Of a DNA stretch of 64,000 bases, positions 33,490-47,457 are shown piece by piece. Both the position numbers and the translations under genes were made by a program. The DNA is from Sphaerobacter thermophilus DSM 20745 (GTDB lineage: Bacteria; Chloroflexota; Chloroflexia; Thermomicrobiales; Thermomicrobiaceae). Below the pieces are notes generated by a model, which was not told the DNA's origin, ran no database searches, and saw nothing but the letters and a program-made list of their open reading frames with translations. Where the stretch lies: NCBI RefSeq assembly GCF_000024985.1, contig NC_013523.1, positions 992,001 through 1,056,000 of the forward strand, in the 5' to 3' direction. Each line of letters opens with the position of its first letter. Positions within the stretch are counted from its first letter, which is position 1.

Positions 33490-35024
33490 ATGCGCACTGT
33501 CGGTGAGCACGGAAGCGGGACGACGTTGACGGGTCTGCAGGAGAGGGTGGAGGAGCGAGGCCAAGCGTCGCCAGAGCGTACCTCGCGGCGGCGAGTCGAG
33601 CTGCTGGTCGCGGTGGCTCTCATGTGCGTCTACTTCGCGGTCATGAGCGGGCGGCTCTACAGCATGGACGGCCTGTTCATGTACCGGCAGGCGTGGGCCA
33701 TCGCCTTCGACCACTCGATCCGGTTTGAGACTCCGGTCTGGATCTGGAAGCCGGACCCGGTCTGGAACAGCAAGTACGGTATCGGGCTGTCGCTGTTGTA
33801 CCTCCCGGGCATCCTGCTCTTCCGGCGCTGGTTCGGCGACAGCACTCCCGTGTCGCTCACCCGGCCGGAGCCGCTCGACCAGTTCTACTGGAGCGAGCTG
33901 TACCTCGACCGGCTTTACACCGTGGGCGGGGCCTGGGTGCACGCCGTTGTCGTCGCCGTGACCGCCTACCTCCTGGCGCGGCTCGTCGCGGAGTTGGGCG
34001 GCTCGCGGCGGGCTGGCGTCTGGGCGATGCTCTTCTACGGCCTCGGCTCTTCCGCCTTCGTCTACGCCAAAGGGGACTTCGCTCAGCCGCTGGAGGGATT
34101 GTGCTGGGTCGCGGCATTCCTGGCTGCGGCGCGGTTCCGGCAGACCGGGGCGCGGCGGGACGTGTGGCTTGCGTCCGCGGCGGTCTGGTATGCGGTGCTT
34201 ACCCGCCCAGTCGAGGGAAGCCTGCTGGTTCCTGCGGTGCTCGCCCTCGTTGCCCTCGACCTGCGGCCGGGCGAGCGGCCGTCGATCCGCATCCGAACGG
34301 CACTGCCCGTCGTCGGGCTCTACGGACTGGCTTTCGCCATCACCCTGCTGGTGAACTGGGCACGCTTCGGATCCCCGTTCGTGACCGGCTACGAGCCGCA
34401 AGAGGGGTGGCGGATGCCGGACACGACGCGTGTCCTCGGCGTGCTGGTCAGCCCGGCCAGGGGGATCATCTGGGAGTTCCCGGCGCTGGTGTTGGCCCCG
34501 CTCGGTTTCCGGGCACTGTGGCGTACCTCTGCCCGCTGGGTCGCGGTGGCGATGGTCGCGCTGGCGGGCGTGCAATTGGCCAACGTGGCGACCTGGTTGA
34601 TGTGGTGGGGCGGCTGGAACTGGGGCCTGCGCCTCTTCGGTCCAGCCATCCCTTTGCTGGCAGTGCTCGCCGGGTTCGGCGCCTCAGCGCTCGGGCCGCG
34701 CACGCGCCGTTGGATGCCGGGGCTCCTCTTGCTCGCCGGGATCGCCTGGGCGGCACCCGGTATCGTCACCGATCTGCTCGGGGGTACGGCCTGCTGGCGG
34801 ACGGGCCGCACGGTAGTTGGCGGATCGATGCCTTCCCGCCCTACGGCGCATGGCAGTTCCTGGAGCGATGGAGCCCACGGGCTGAGATCGACTGGGGCTC
34901 TGTCGACAATCTCTGGGTGCGATTGACGCGCACCCACGGGGACCTCGTGCTGCTCGTCCCGGCGTTGCTGCTCGGAACCGCCGCTGCGCTGGCGGGGCGT
35001 GCGTGGCAGCTCGCACGGCGGTAG
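33490..35024 (+). CDS. Polytopic membrane protein (glycosyltransferase-like) with a one-base frameshift
   Basis: The gene encodes a protein with about nine hydrophobic segments (first: LLVAVALMCVYFAVMSGRLY), an early acidic/aromatic region (SMDGLFMYRQAWA), and later LVNWARFGSPFVTGY and WWGGWNWGLRLFGPAIPLL, as in GT-C-like dolichol-phosphate-type glycosyltransferases of prokaryotes. The first frame runs 33490-34926, but after DLLGG its residues turn low-complexity (TACWRTGRTVVGG). The other frame continues as YGLLADGPHGSW... to 35024, ending in another membrane helix. Adding one G to the five-G run at 34780-34784 joins them. This is either a true inactivating shift at a homopolymer or a sequencing error. 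The substrate is unknown. Confidence 0.75.
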
Positions 35025-35113
35025 GGGTGATGCGTCATGCGTCATACGTCATACATGAATCGGCGCGTGCTCGGTGGTTGATGGAGGTTGATACTGGTCC
35101 CGCGTTGTGGTCC

Positions 35114-35274
35114 GTGCCCGGGGCTAGAGCCGCCGGGCTGAATAAGGGCGAGCCCACTTAAGGGGCTGTGGTGCCTACCCGCAGGCGTATCCGATCCGGC
35201 CTTCTACCGGACGCCGCGGCTCCAGCCCGCTAAAGCGGGCTTCGTTTGTCAGCCCGGGGGTGAACCCCGGGCAC
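35114..35274. repeat. 161-bp imperfect inverted repeat (MITE-like)
   Basis: Left arm 35114-35174 starts GTGCCCGGGG; the right arm 35214-35274, read on the minus strand, also starts GTGCCCGGGG, and the arms share CCGGGCTGA and GGCT blocks at matching places. Centre about 39 bases. The right arm carries the small hairpins AGCCCGCTAAAGCGGGCT and CCCGGGGGTGAACCCCGGG. No gene lies in 35025-35395 apart from this. Just before it, 35030-35056 has short repeats of GCGTCAT / ACGTCAT. Confidence 0.6.
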
Positions 35275-35395
35275 GTGCTGCTACCGTAGTTCCTTCGTGT
35301 AAGTTCAACCCAATCACCCGTGGGACACGCGATACGTGGAGCGCTTCTCTCTGGTGCAGATGCCTCGCGGGGTGACATGCTGGTAGCGCCTGTGC

Positions 35396-35424
35396 TTGAC
35401 CAGGGGGGTGCGGCGGGGTATACT
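35396..35424 (+). promoter_or_regulatory. pyr operon promoter
   Basis: TTGACC (35396-35401), exactly 17 bases, TATACT (35419-35424). Transcription would start near 35431, about 175 bases before pyrC. Confidence 0.8.
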
Positions 35425-35430
35425 TCGCCG

Positions 35431-35606
35431 GATTGAGAACTGGCGGGGTTGTACGAACACAGGGAACGGTCAGATTGCGCCAGTCCGCAGAACAATTCGA
35501 GGGCTTCCTGCCATCTGAAGTTGATCGTTCAAGGCCTTTGGGTTCCGGCCGAACCCAAAGGCTTTTTTCGTATGAGGTACACGGACACCGTGGAGGCCGC
35601 CCGATC
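35431..35606 (+). promoter_or_regulatory. pyr operon leader with attenuator
   Basis: The leader has an early potential stem ACTGGCG/CGCCAGT (35439-35445 with 35478-35484) and ends in a strong terminator. The layout resembles pyrimidine-sensing attenuation, but I could not match a PyrR-binding loop, and no pyrR lies in the window. Confidence 0.55.
35534..35568 (+). terminator. Intrinsic terminator (attenuator) in the pyr leader
   Basis: Perfect 12-bp stem GCCTTTGGGTTC (35534-35545) with GAACCCAAAGGC (35551-35562), loop CGGCC, and six T's (35563-35568). It lies between promoter and pyrC, so most transcripts should stop here unless antitermination occurs. Confidence 0.9.
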
Positions 35607-35610
35607 CTGA
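35572..35610 (+). CDS. Possible 12-residue leader ORF overlapping the pyrC start
   Basis: ATG at 35572, MRYTDTVEAARS, TGA at 35608-35610. The stop overlaps the proposed CTG start of pyrC by two bases. No Shine-Dalgarno is seen (only the T-run of the terminator lies upstream), so whether it is translated is uncertain. It contains the GGAGG that would serve pyrC. Confidence 0.25.
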   Translation: MRYTDTVEAARS

Positions 35611-36914
35611 TCCGGGGTGGTCGCGTTGTGGACCCGTCGCAGGGGCTGGACGCGGTCGCCGACGTGTTGGTGGTCGGCGAGCAGATTGCTGCGGTCGGCG
35701 TGGGCCTGGCTGCCCCGGCGGGCGCCGAGGTGGTCGATGCGAGTGGCCTGGTGGTGACTCCCGGCTTGATCGACGTGCACGTCCACTTGCGTGATCCAGG
35801 CTTCCCGGAGAAGGAGACGCTGGAAACGGGAGCGGCCGCGGCGGTGCGGGGCGGCTTCACCACGGTGTGCTGCATGCCCAATACCAATCCGGCGCTCGAT
35901 ACCCCGGAGCGGATCGCCGACGTGGTCGAGCGGGCAGCCGGGTTGCCGGTTCGTATCTACCCGATCGGTGCCATCTCGATCGGCCGTGCCGGAACGGAGC
36001 CGGCGGACTGGGCAGGCATGGCCGCAGCGGGGGCGATCGGGTTCTCCGACGACGGCGACAGCACACGGAGCAGTGCGGTCATGCGCCAGGCGCTGGCGTG
36101 GTCGGCCGACTCCGGTCTGCCGATCATGGTGCACGCCGAGGACTGGACGTTGGCGCCTAGTGGGGTGATGCACGAGGGCGACGTCTCGCGAGAGCTTGAC
36201 CTGCCCGGCATCCCGGCTGCGGCCGAGGAGATCATCACCGGGCGCGACATCGAACTCGCGCGGCTCACCGGCGGCTGGCTGCACGTGCTGCACGTCAGCA
36301 CGGCGCATGCGCTCGACATGGTCCGGGCGGCGAAGCGCGATGGGCTACGGGTCACCGCTGAGGTGATGCCACACCACCTGCTGCTGAGCTACGAGTGGGT
36401 CGCCGGGCGGCGTCGCTTCGTCTGGGAGGATACCGTCGTGTCAGGTCCGTGCCCGGACCCGAACGCCAAAGTGAATCCGCCGCTCCGGCCAGAGGCCGAT
36501 GCTCGTGCGCTGCTGGATGGCGTGACGGATGGAACGTTCGACATCATTGCGACCGACCACGCGCCGCACGCTGCGTCGGACAAGCCGGCCGACCTGCGGC
36601 GGGCGGCGTCGGGGATGATCGGTCTCGAGGTGGCATTGCCGCTGCTACTGCGTCTCGTCGAGGCTGGGCGGCTGCCGCTCATAACGGTGATCGACCGGCT
36701 CTCGACCGCTCCGGCACGGCTCTTCGGCCTCCCGGGCGGGAGCCTCCGCCCGGGCGGCGTGGCTGACCTCACCGTCTTCGACCCGGCCGCTGAGTGGGTC
36801 GTAAGCCCGGAGACCATCGCGTCGAAGAGCAAGAACACCCCGCTGGTCGGGATGACGCTGCGGGGTGCGGTTCGCATGACCATGATCGCAGGGGAGGTGC
36901 GGTATCGTGGCTGA
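35607..36914 (+). CDS. pyrC: Dihydroorotase
   Basis: Dihydroorotase cyclises carbamoyl-aspartate in pyrimidine synthesis. The protein (about 435 residues from 35607) is of the longer, class I type: zinc ligands in IDVHVHLRDPGFPEKETLET, CCMPNTNPALD, VMVHAED-like IMVHAEDW, LHVLHVSTAHAL, and the catalytic Asp in IATDHAPHA. The start is a problem: no ATG, GTG or TTG lies in frame after the terminator until a GTG inside the first strand. GGAGG at 35592-35596 is correctly spaced for a CTG at 35607 (or ATC at 35604), giving the normal N-terminus (M)IRGGRVVDPS. A TTG at 35433 is in frame but would be translated through the attenuator. Overlaps carA by 8 bases. Confidence 0.92.
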   Translation: MIRGGRVVDPSQGLDAVADVLVVGEQIAAVGVGLAAPAGAEVVDASGLVVTPGLIDVHVHLRDPGFPEKETLETGAAAAVRGGFTTVCCMPNTNPALDTPERIADVVERAAGLPVRIYPIGAISIGRAGTEPADWAGMAAAGAIGFSDDGDSTRSSAVMRQALAWSADSGLPIMVHAEDWTLAPSGVMHEGDVSRELDLPGIPAAAEEIITGRDIELARLTGGWLHVLHVSTAHALDMVRAAKRDGLRVTAEVMPHHLLLSYEWVAGRRRFVWEDTVVSGPCPDPNAKVNPPLRPEADARALLDGVTDGTFDIIATDHAPHAASDKPADLRRAASGMIGLEVALPLLLRLVEAGRLPLITVIDRLSTAPARLFGLPGGSLRPGGVADLTVFDPAAEWVVSPETIASKSKNTPLVGMTLRGAVRMTMIAGEVRYRG

Positions 36915-38067
36915 GTTTCTCGCCTCCCGGGGGGCACTCGTGCTCGAAGACGGTCGGATCTTCCGTGGCGAGCCCTTCGGCGCCGAAGTCGATGCCGAGG
37001 GGGAGGCCGTCTTCACGACCAGCATGGTGGGTTACCAGGAGATCGCGACCGATCCGTCCTTCTACGGGCAGCTCGTCTGCCTGACCTACCCGCTCATCGG
37101 TAACTACGGCGTCAACGCTGAGGATGACCAGTCGCGCCGGCCGTGGGTGGCCGGGCTGATCGTGCGTGAGTACTGCGACGAACCGAGCCACTGGCGTGCG
37201 ACCGGCACGCTGGCGGAGTACCTGCGCCGGCACGGCATTCCCGCGCTCCACTCGGTCGACACCCGTGCCCTGACCCGGCATATCCGCCGGCACGGGGCGA
37301 TGCGTGCGCTGCTCGTCTCCGACCGCGCGGGACGAAGCGATGAGGAGCTGATCGAGCGGGCACGGCGGGCATGGACGCCGGGCGAACATGAAGTTGTCTC
37401 GACCGTCACGACGCCAGAGCCGCAGGTGATCGACGGCCCTGGCCCGCACGTCGTCGTGCTCGACTGTGGTCTGAAGGAGGGCATCATCTCGTCGCTGAAG
37501 CGGCGTGGTGCTCGTATTACGGTCGTTCCGGTAACGACGCCGGTATCCGAGATTCTGGCGCTGGCACCGGATGGCGTGGTGACCTCGCCAGGACCGGGCG
37601 ATCCGGCACAGGCAGAGGCGGCGATGGAGACCGTGCAGGGCATTCTCGGGGCGGGAGTCCCGTTCCTCGGGATCTGCCTCGGCCACCAGTTGCTGGCACG
37701 TGCCATCGGCGCCGAGACGCGACGGTTGAAGTTCGGCCACCGGGGCGGCAACCATCCGGTGAAGGATCTCCAAACCGGGGTGGTGCGCATCACCTCGCAG
37801 AACCACGGCTACTACGTAGATGCCGGCAGTGTGCCGGTCGCACAAGGCTGGCGTGTGTCCCAGGTGAGCCTGAACGACGGGACCGTGGAGGGGCTGGAGC
37901 ACGTCTCACTGCCGTTCTTCTCCATCCAGTACCACCCGGAGGGGTCGCCCGGGCCGCTCGATAGTCAGGGTGTCTTCGATCGATTTCTCGACCGCGTTCG
38001 CGCCGCGGGCTCCCGGCGGGAGGCGCCGGTGACGACGGGGACGCGGATCGGCGGGGTGCAGGAGTAG
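36907..38067 (+). CDS. carA: Carbamoyl-phosphate synthase, small (glutaminase) subunit
   Basis: CarA supplies ammonia from glutamine to CarB for carbamoyl phosphate, used for pyrimidines and arginine. The 386-residue protein has [20 protein letters not shown] and the interaction domain, then the amidotransferase domain with [10 protein letters not shown], nucleophile Cys in [13 protein letters not shown] (about 256-268), and [14 protein letters not shown] (His-Glu pair). GTG at 36907, overlapping pyrC, has GGGGAGG in front. Length is normal. Confidence 0.96.
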   Translation: MAEFLASRGALVLEDGRIFRGEPFGAEVDAEGEAVFTTSMVGYQEIATDPSFYGQLVCLTYPLIGNYGVNAEDDQSRRPWVAGLIVREYCDEPSHWRATGTLAEYLRRHGIPALHSVDTRALTRHIRRHGAMRALLVSDRAGRSDEELIERARRAWTPGEHEVVSTVTTPEPQVIDGPGPHVVVLDCGLKEGIISSLKRRGARITVVPVTTPVSEILALAPDGVVTSPGPGDPAQAEAAMETVQGILGAGVPFLGICLGHQLLARAIGAETRRLKFGHRGGNHPVKDLQTGVVRITSQNHGYYVDAGSVPVAQGWRVSQVSLNDGTVEGLEHVSLPFFSIQYHPEGSPGPLDSQGVFDRFLDRVRAAGSRREAPVTTGTRIGGVQE

Positions 38068-38075
38068 CGGACGAC

Positions 38076-41000
38076 GTGCAATCGACCAAGCCAATCTCGA
38101 AGGTGCTGGTGATCGGCTCCGGACCGATCGTCATCGGCCAGGCGGCGGAGTTCGACTACGCCGGGACGCAGGCGCTCCGGGCGCTGCGCGAGGAGGGGAT
38201 TCAATCCGTCCTGGTCAACTCCAATCCGGCCACGATCATGACCGATGAAGATGTGGCCGACGTGGTCTACATCGAGCCGTTGACACTCGACGTCCTGCGC
38301 CGGGTCATCATCCGGGAGCAGCCCGATGGACTGCTGCCGACACTGGGCGGTCAGACCGGCCTCAACCTGGCGGTGGAGCTGGCTGAGGCGGGCATCCTGG
38401 ACCGTTACGGCGTGCGGCTACTCGGGACGCCCCTCGATGCCATCCGCAAGGCCGAGGACCGGGAGTTGTTCAAGCAGCTCCTGCTCGACATCGGCGAGCC
38501 GGTCATCGAGAGCACGATCGTCCACAGCCTCACCGAAGCGCGGGAGTTCGCGCGGGAAGTTCCGCTGCCCCTGATCATCCGCCCCGCCTACACCCTGGGC
38601 GGCACCGGCGGCGGCATTGCCACCACACCGGAGGAATTGGACCGCATCGTCGTCGCGGGGTTGGCCGCCAGCCCGATCAATCAGGTGCTACTTGAGCGCT
38701 CCCTGCTCGGCTGGAAAGAGATCGAGTATGAGGTGATGCGGGACGCGAGCGACACCTGCATCACCATCTGCAACATGGAAAACATGGACCCGATGGGGGT
38801 CCACACCGGCGACAGCATCGTCGTCGCGCCGAGCCAGACGCTCACCGACCGCGAGTACCAGATGCTCCGCAACGCGGCGCTCAAGATCATCCGCGCACTC
38901 GGGATCGAGGGTGGCTGCAACGTGCAGTTCGCGCTCGACCCCAACTCGGAGCAGTACTACGTCATCGAGGTCAACCCGCGGGTCAGCCGCAGCTCGGCGC
39001 TCGCGTCCAAGGCGACCGGCTATCCGATCGCCCGAGTCTCCGCCAAGATCGCGGTCGGCCGGCGGCTCGATGAGCTGATGAACTCGGTAACACGCCAGAC
39101 GACGGCGGCGTTCGAGCCGGCGTTGGACTACTGCGTGGTGAAGATTCCGCGCTGGCCTTTCGACAAGTTCCGCCGGGCCGAGCGCACCATCGGCACCCAG
39201 ATGAAGGCCACCGGTGAGGTCATGGCCATCGATCGGTCGTTCGAGGGGGCGCTGCAGAAGGCAGTCCGCTCCTTGGAGACCGACCAGGAGGACCTGGGCT
39301 GGGAAGACCCACTGTGGTCCGAAAACGAGTCCGCGCTCGAGGATCAGATCCAGCGGCCGAACGACCTGCGCCTCTGGGCCATGATGGCGGCGCTGCGTCG
39401 CGGGTGGACCCCGGAGACCGTCAGCCGGTTGAGCGGTATCGATCCCTGGTTCACGCGGAAGCTGGCCGGTCTGGTGGCGATGGAGCGGCGGCTGGCCGAG
39501 GAGGAGTTGACTCCACAACTCCTCTGGACGGCCAAGCGTATGGGCTTCTCCGACGCGCGGATCGCGGCGCTGGCCAACCTGACTCCTGACGAGGTCACGG
39601 CTCGCCGCCGCGAGGCGGGGATCGAGCCGGTCTACAAGATGGTCGACACCTGCGCGGCGGAGTTCGAGGCGGCCACCCCCTACTTCTACGGCACCTACGA
39701 GGAAGAAGATGAGGCTGAGCCGCTCCCAGGCGCCAAGGCGGTGGTGGTCGGCTCCGGCCCGATCCGGATCGGGCAGGGGATCGAGTTCGACTACTGCAGC
39801 GTCCAGGCGGCGACCTCGCTCGGGGAGTCGGGTCATGCCTCGATCATGATCAACAGCAACCCGGAGACGGTCTCCACCGACTTCGATACCTCCGACCGGC
39901 TCTACTTCGAGCCGCTGGACGAGGAGAGCGTCTTCGAGGTGCTGCGCCACGAGTCGGGCAGCGACGGTCGCGCGCCCGATGTGCCGGTCATCCTCCAGTT
40001 CGGCGGACAGACGGCGATCAACCTCTCCGAGCCGCTGGCAGCGCGTGGGGTACCGATCCTCGGCAGCGCGCGCGAGGCCATCGACATCGCGGAGGACCGC
40101 AAGCGGTTCGAGCGCTTCCTGGCCAATCTGGGGATCCCGCAGCCCCCGGGCGATGCGGTGACCTCGCTGGAGGCCGCGATCGAGGTGGCGGAGCGGATCG
40201 GCTATCCCGTGCTGGTCCGGCCGTCGTACGTGCTGGGTGGGCGCGCCATGGAGGTCGTCCACTCCAGGGAGTACCTGGCGCGCTATCTGGAGACGTCGGT
40301 GACCTTCGACACCGGCCACCCGGTGCTGATCGACAAGTACCTCCAGGGCAAGGAGGTCGAGGTCGACGCCATCTGCGACGGCAAGGAGGTCCTGATCCCC
40401 GGCATCATGGAGCACATCGAGCGCGCCGGGGTCCACTCCGGGGACAGCTTCGCCGTGTACCCAGGTCTGAACCTCTACCCGCGCGAGGTGGACAAGATCG
40501 TCGAGCACACGACCCAGATCGCCCTCGCGCTCGGGGCGGTCGGGCTGATCAACATCCAGTACGTGATCCACGCCGGGCGGATCTACGTGCTGGAGGTGAA
40601 CCCGCGTGCCAGCCGCACCGTGCCGTTCCTGAGCAAGGCGACCGGCGTGCCGATGATCCGGCTGGCAACGAACGCCATGCTGGGCCGCAGCCTCCGCGAG
40701 CAGGGATACGAGGGCGGGCTGTGGCCGCGGCAGCCGCTGGTGGCGGTCAAGGCGCCGGTCTTCTCGATGGCCAAGCTCCGCGGCGTCGAGGTGCATCTCG
40801 GTCCGGAGATGAAGTCCACCGGAGAAGCGATGGGGATCGACCGGTCGTTTGCCCCGGCGTTCTACAAGGCGCTGCTCGCGGCCGGGATGGCGCTGCCGCC
40901 GCGCGGGTCGATCCTGGTCAGCCTGGCCGACCAGGACAAGCCGGATTCGGTCGGGTGGCTGGAGGTCCTGGCGCGCCTCGGCTACCGCATCTACGCGACC

Positions 41001-41318
41001 GAGGGGACCGCAGCCATGATCGAGCGGAACGGCATCCCGGTCCAGATGGTGACCAAGCGGATCGGCGCCGGCTCGCCCGATATGCTCGACGTCATCCTCA
41101 ACGGGACGGTGGACGCCGTCATCAACACACCGGGGCCGGCCCAGCGTGAGGTGCTCGACGGCTTCCAGATCCGGCGCGCGGCGGTGGAACGCGGCATCCC
41201 GTGCATCACCTCGATCGACACAGCCCGTGCCATCGTCCAGACATTGGAGAGCGCGCCGAACGGCTACGCCGTCCAGCCCCTGGGCACCTACCGCCAGCGG
41301 GTGCAGGTAGGGTACTGA
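38076..41318 (+). CDS. carB: Carbamoyl-phosphate synthase, large subunit
   Basis: CarB makes carbamoyl phosphate from bicarbonate, ammonia and two ATP. The 1080-residue protein has the duplicated ATP-grasp halves: [20 protein letters not shown] (about 9-28) and [20 protein letters not shown] (about 558-577), the metal loops [20 protein letters not shown] and [20 protein letters not shown], and the C-terminal MGS-like regulatory domain (about 930-1080; [20 protein letters not shown]). Full length and normal. GTG at 38076 lies 8 bases after carA. Confidence 0.97.
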   Translation: MQSTKPISKVLVIGSGPIVIGQAAEFDYAGTQALRALREEGIQSVLVNSNPATIMTDEDVADVVYIEPLTLDVLRRVIIREQPDGLLPTLGGQTGLNLAVELAEAGILDRYGVRLLGTPLDAIRKAEDRELFKQLLLDIGEPVIESTIVHSLTEAREFAREVPLPLIIRPAYTLGGTGGGIATTPEELDRIVVAGLAASPINQVLLERSLLGWKEIEYEVMRDASDTCITICNMENMDPMGVHTGDSIVVAPSQTLTDREYQMLRNAALKIIRALGIEGGCNVQFALDPNSEQYYVIEVNPRVSRSSALASKATGYPIARVSAKIAVGRRLDELMNSVTRQTTAAFEPALDYCVVKIPRWPFDKFRRAERTIGTQMKATGEVMAIDRSFEGALQKAVRSLETDQEDLGWEDPLWSENESALEDQIQRPNDLRLWAMMAALRRGWTPETVSRLSGIDPWFTRKLAGLVAMERRLAEEELTPQLLWTAKRMGFSDARIAALANLTPDEVTARRREAGIEPVYKMVDTCAAEFEAATPYFYGTYEEEDEAEPLPGAKAVVVGSGPIRIGQGIEFDYCSVQAATSLGESGHASIMINSNPETVSTDFDTSDRLYFEPLDEESVFEVLRHESGSDGRAPDVPVILQFGGQTAINLSEPLAARGVPILGSAREAIDIAEDRKRFERFLANLGIPQPPGDAVTSLEAAIEVAERIGYPVLVRPSYVLGGRAMEVVHSREYLARYLETSVTFDTGHPVLIDKYLQGKEVEVDAICDGKEVLIPGIMEHIERAGVHSGDSFAVYPGLNLYPREVDKIVEHTTQIALALGAVGLINIQYVIHAGRIYVLEVNPRASRTVPFLSKATGVPMIRLATNAMLGRSLREQGYEGGLWPRQPLVAVKAPVFSMAKLRGVEVHLGPEMKSTGEAMGIDRSFAPAFYKALLAAGMALPPRGSILVSLADQDKPDSVGWLEVLARLGYRIYATEGTAAMIERNGIPVQMVTKRIGAGSPDMLDVILNGTVDAVINTPGPAQREVLDGFQIRRAAVERGIPCITSIDTARAIVQTLESAPNGYAVQPLGTYRQRVQVGY

Positions 41319-41369
41319 GGCGGGCTGCCGGCTGGGGCCTCAGAGCGGATCGTGACGGAGGGGGAGCGG

Positions 41370-41975
41370 GTGACCGAGGCAGAATTCGAAACGCTGCTCC
41401 GCGAGGTCGGGGCGCTGAAAGAGGGGCACTTCCTGCTGGCGTCGGGGCGACACAGTGGCCAGTACATCGAGAAGTTCGACCTCCTGCGCCAGCCTCGGAT
41501 GACCGAGCAGGCGTGCCGCGAATTCGTGCGCCAGGTACAGGACTGGGGCGTCGAGGTGGTTGCCGGGCCGACCACCGGCGGCATCCTGCTCGCCTTCGAG
41601 GTCGCGCGGCAGCTTGGGGTGGCGGCGGCCTACGCGGAGCGGGCAAGTGACGGCAGCTCCGCGCGGGAGTTCCGCCGCGGGACCCAGTTCCCACCGGGCG
41701 CCAAGGTGCTGGTGGTGGACGATATCCTCACGACCGGCGGGTCGGTGCGTGAGACGCTGGCGGCGCTTGAGCGAGAAGACGTCCAGGTGCTGGGAATCGC
41801 CGTGCTGGTGGATCGCAGCGGCGGGCGGGTGGCCTTCGACGTGCCGCTTCTGGCGCTGACGCGCATGGATATCGCCACATGGGAGCCGGACGACTGCCCC
41901 CTCTGCCGTGCGGGTGTGCCACTGGTCAAGCCAGGTACCACGGCTTCCGGCGGAGGCGCACCGAAGCCCGCCTAG
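41370..41975 (+). CDS. pyrE: Orotate phosphoribosyltransferase
   Basis: PyrE adds phosphoribosyl to orotate to form orotidine 5'-phosphate. The 201-residue protein has GHFLLASGRHSGQYIEKFDL, AGPTTGGILLAFEVARQLG, and the PRPP loop KVLVVDDILTTGGSVRETL (about 113-131). The C-terminal 30 residues with a CPLC pair (DDCPLCRAGVPLV) are an extension beyond the core fold, seen in many thermophile and chloroflexi PyrE proteins. GTG at 41370 is chosen because GGAGGGGGAG sits at 41357-41366; an earlier GTG at 41352 would have no ribosome site. It ends the pyrC-carA-carB-pyrE operon; pyrB, pyrD and pyrF are absent from the window. Confidence 0.93.
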   Translation: MTEAEFETLLREVGALKEGHFLLASGRHSGQYIEKFDLLRQPRMTEQACREFVRQVQDWGVEVVAGPTTGGILLAFEVARQLGVAAAYAERASDGSSAREFRRGTQFPPGAKVLVVDDILTTGGSVRETLAALEREDVQVLGIAVLVDRSGGRVAFDVPLLALTRMDIATWEPDDCPLCRAGVPLVKPGTTASGGGAPKPA

Positions 41976-42157
41976 TGCGGCGCGTCGTACCCGGCGAATC
42001 CACCCGGGTGCTCCCCTCTCTCGATCACGCGCACGGTGCCGCGGCGTGACGCACGCGGTCCGGTCGCTAGGTTCCGGCGGCCGGACGCGGTTTTTCTCGA
42101 GGGCTGCCTTCGCGAGGTAGAGTCGAGGATCGATGTGGGATCTCTCGGAGTGTGTCA

Positions 42158-42892
42158 ATGCACGACCTCAAGTCACTACAGGCATTCGTCGATGGCGCCT
42201 CCGTTGACGACGCGGTGTTCGCGCTCAGGCCCGACTACCGCGCGCTGCTGATCGCCGTCGACGGGATCATCCCCGGCCCGGGTGACGAGATGAGCGAGGC
42301 GTTGCTCCGCGAGGCTGAGGCCGCTGCCTGTGCCCTGCTCCGCGACCGGCCGGTGAGCGAAGTCCCGCATGTGGCCGCATGGCGTGAGGCGTACCGGGCG
42401 TTCGGTGCCAAGCCGCAACGGACCCGCAACAGCCTGGAAGCCCTGTTGCGCCGCGCGCCGTCAGGCCTGCCCCGCGTGAACCGGCTGACCGACGTCTACA
42501 ACGCAATCTCCGTGCTGCATCAGGTTCCGGCCGGTGGAGAGGATCTGGACCGCTACCGCGGCTCACCCCGGTTGATCCGTGCCACGGGCGAGGAGCCCTT
42601 CGACACCGTGGCTGATGGCGAGGTCGTGATCGAATACCCCGAACCCGGTGAGGTCGTGTGGTGCGACGACGCAGATGTGACCTGCCGACGCTGGAACTGG
42701 CGCCAGGCACGCCGCACCCAGCTCACTGACGAGACCACCGCGGCGCCGTTCATCCTGGACGCGCTGGAACCGATGACCGACGAGGCACTCCACGCGGCCG
42801 CCGACGACCTGATCTACCACCTGTCACGGTTCTCCCCCGACATCCGCGTCGCCCGCCGGGTGATAGCGCCGGACTTGCGCTCTGAGAACTGA
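42158..42892 (+). CDS. B3/B4 tRNA-binding-domain protein
   Basis: This 244-residue protein is the free-standing form of the B3/B4 domain found in the beta subunit of phenylalanyl-tRNA synthetase: WREAYRAFGAKPQRTRNSLE, LPRVNRLTDVYNAISVLHQV, RATGEEPFDTVADGE and PGEVVWCDDADVTCRRWNWR are family features. In that synthetase the domain edits Tyr-tRNA(Phe); stand-alone members are thought to act on mischarged tRNAs or amino acids but are little studied. ATG at 42158 has GGAG 7 bases upstream, which a nearby GTG at 42152 lacks. It stands alone. Confidence 0.85.
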   Translation: MHDLKSLQAFVDGASVDDAVFALRPDYRALLIAVDGIIPGPGDEMSEALLREAEAAACALLRDRPVSEVPHVAAWREAYRAFGAKPQRTRNSLEALLRRAPSGLPRVNRLTDVYNAISVLHQVPAGGEDLDRYRGSPRLIRATGEEPFDTVADGEVVIEYPEPGEVVWCDDADVTCRRWNWRQARRTQLTDETTAAPFILDALEPMTDEALHAAADDLIYHLSRFSPDIRVARRVIAPDLRSEN

Positions 42893-43273
42893 CGGTCTGG
42901 GTCCAACGACGCACGGGTGCTCCCCGAGGCACCGGTGCCGCCAACTGCCAGGACCACGGCTCCTCACCGCCGGGGTGTGTCAAGTCCTTGAACCGGGATG
43001 CACTCTGATGGATCGCTTCAAGAGTATCCCGCCTACCCGGTCTGCTCCTGGGATCCGGCCTGTGCCTGGCGGAGGGCGCGGAGTTGGATGTGGAGGGCCG
43101 CAAGTTCGGTGAGGCGGCGCGAGGGTGTTGTGCGTGGCTCCCGCACGTGCTCGTCCCGGCGTTCAAGGATCATGAACGCAATTCTGCCGATTGTCCGGAC
43201 AACGTAGACTGGATCGTCCGCTCGGGTCTCGGTGCGGTAGCCGGACCACGTTGCTCCTTGTCAGGCGTCGGCG
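42893..43273. other. Intergenic region with a small minus-strand open frame and a palindrome
   Basis: No confirmed gene. A minus-strand frame open from 43260 to a stop at 43033 reads like protein (VVRTIGRIAFMILERRDEHV, LTELAALHIQLRALRQAQAG) but has only one standard start, an ATG at 43173, without a ribosome site. A perfect palindrome TTGTCCGGACAA lies at 43191-43202. This may be a remnant of a small gene or of a mobile element. Confidence 0.35.
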
Positions 43274-47446
<4,173 letters not shown>

Positions 47447-47457
47447 GGGCCTGACCT

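Noticed and set aside
35431-35533. PyrR-binding loop in the pyr leader
   Set aside because: No convincing match to the known loop consensus; only a terminator and an early stem are clear.
35433-36914. pyrC starting at TTG 35433
   Set aside because: The predicted transcript starts at about 35431, leaving no ribosome site, and translation would pass through the attenuator hairpin; the extra residues do not resemble dihydroorotase.
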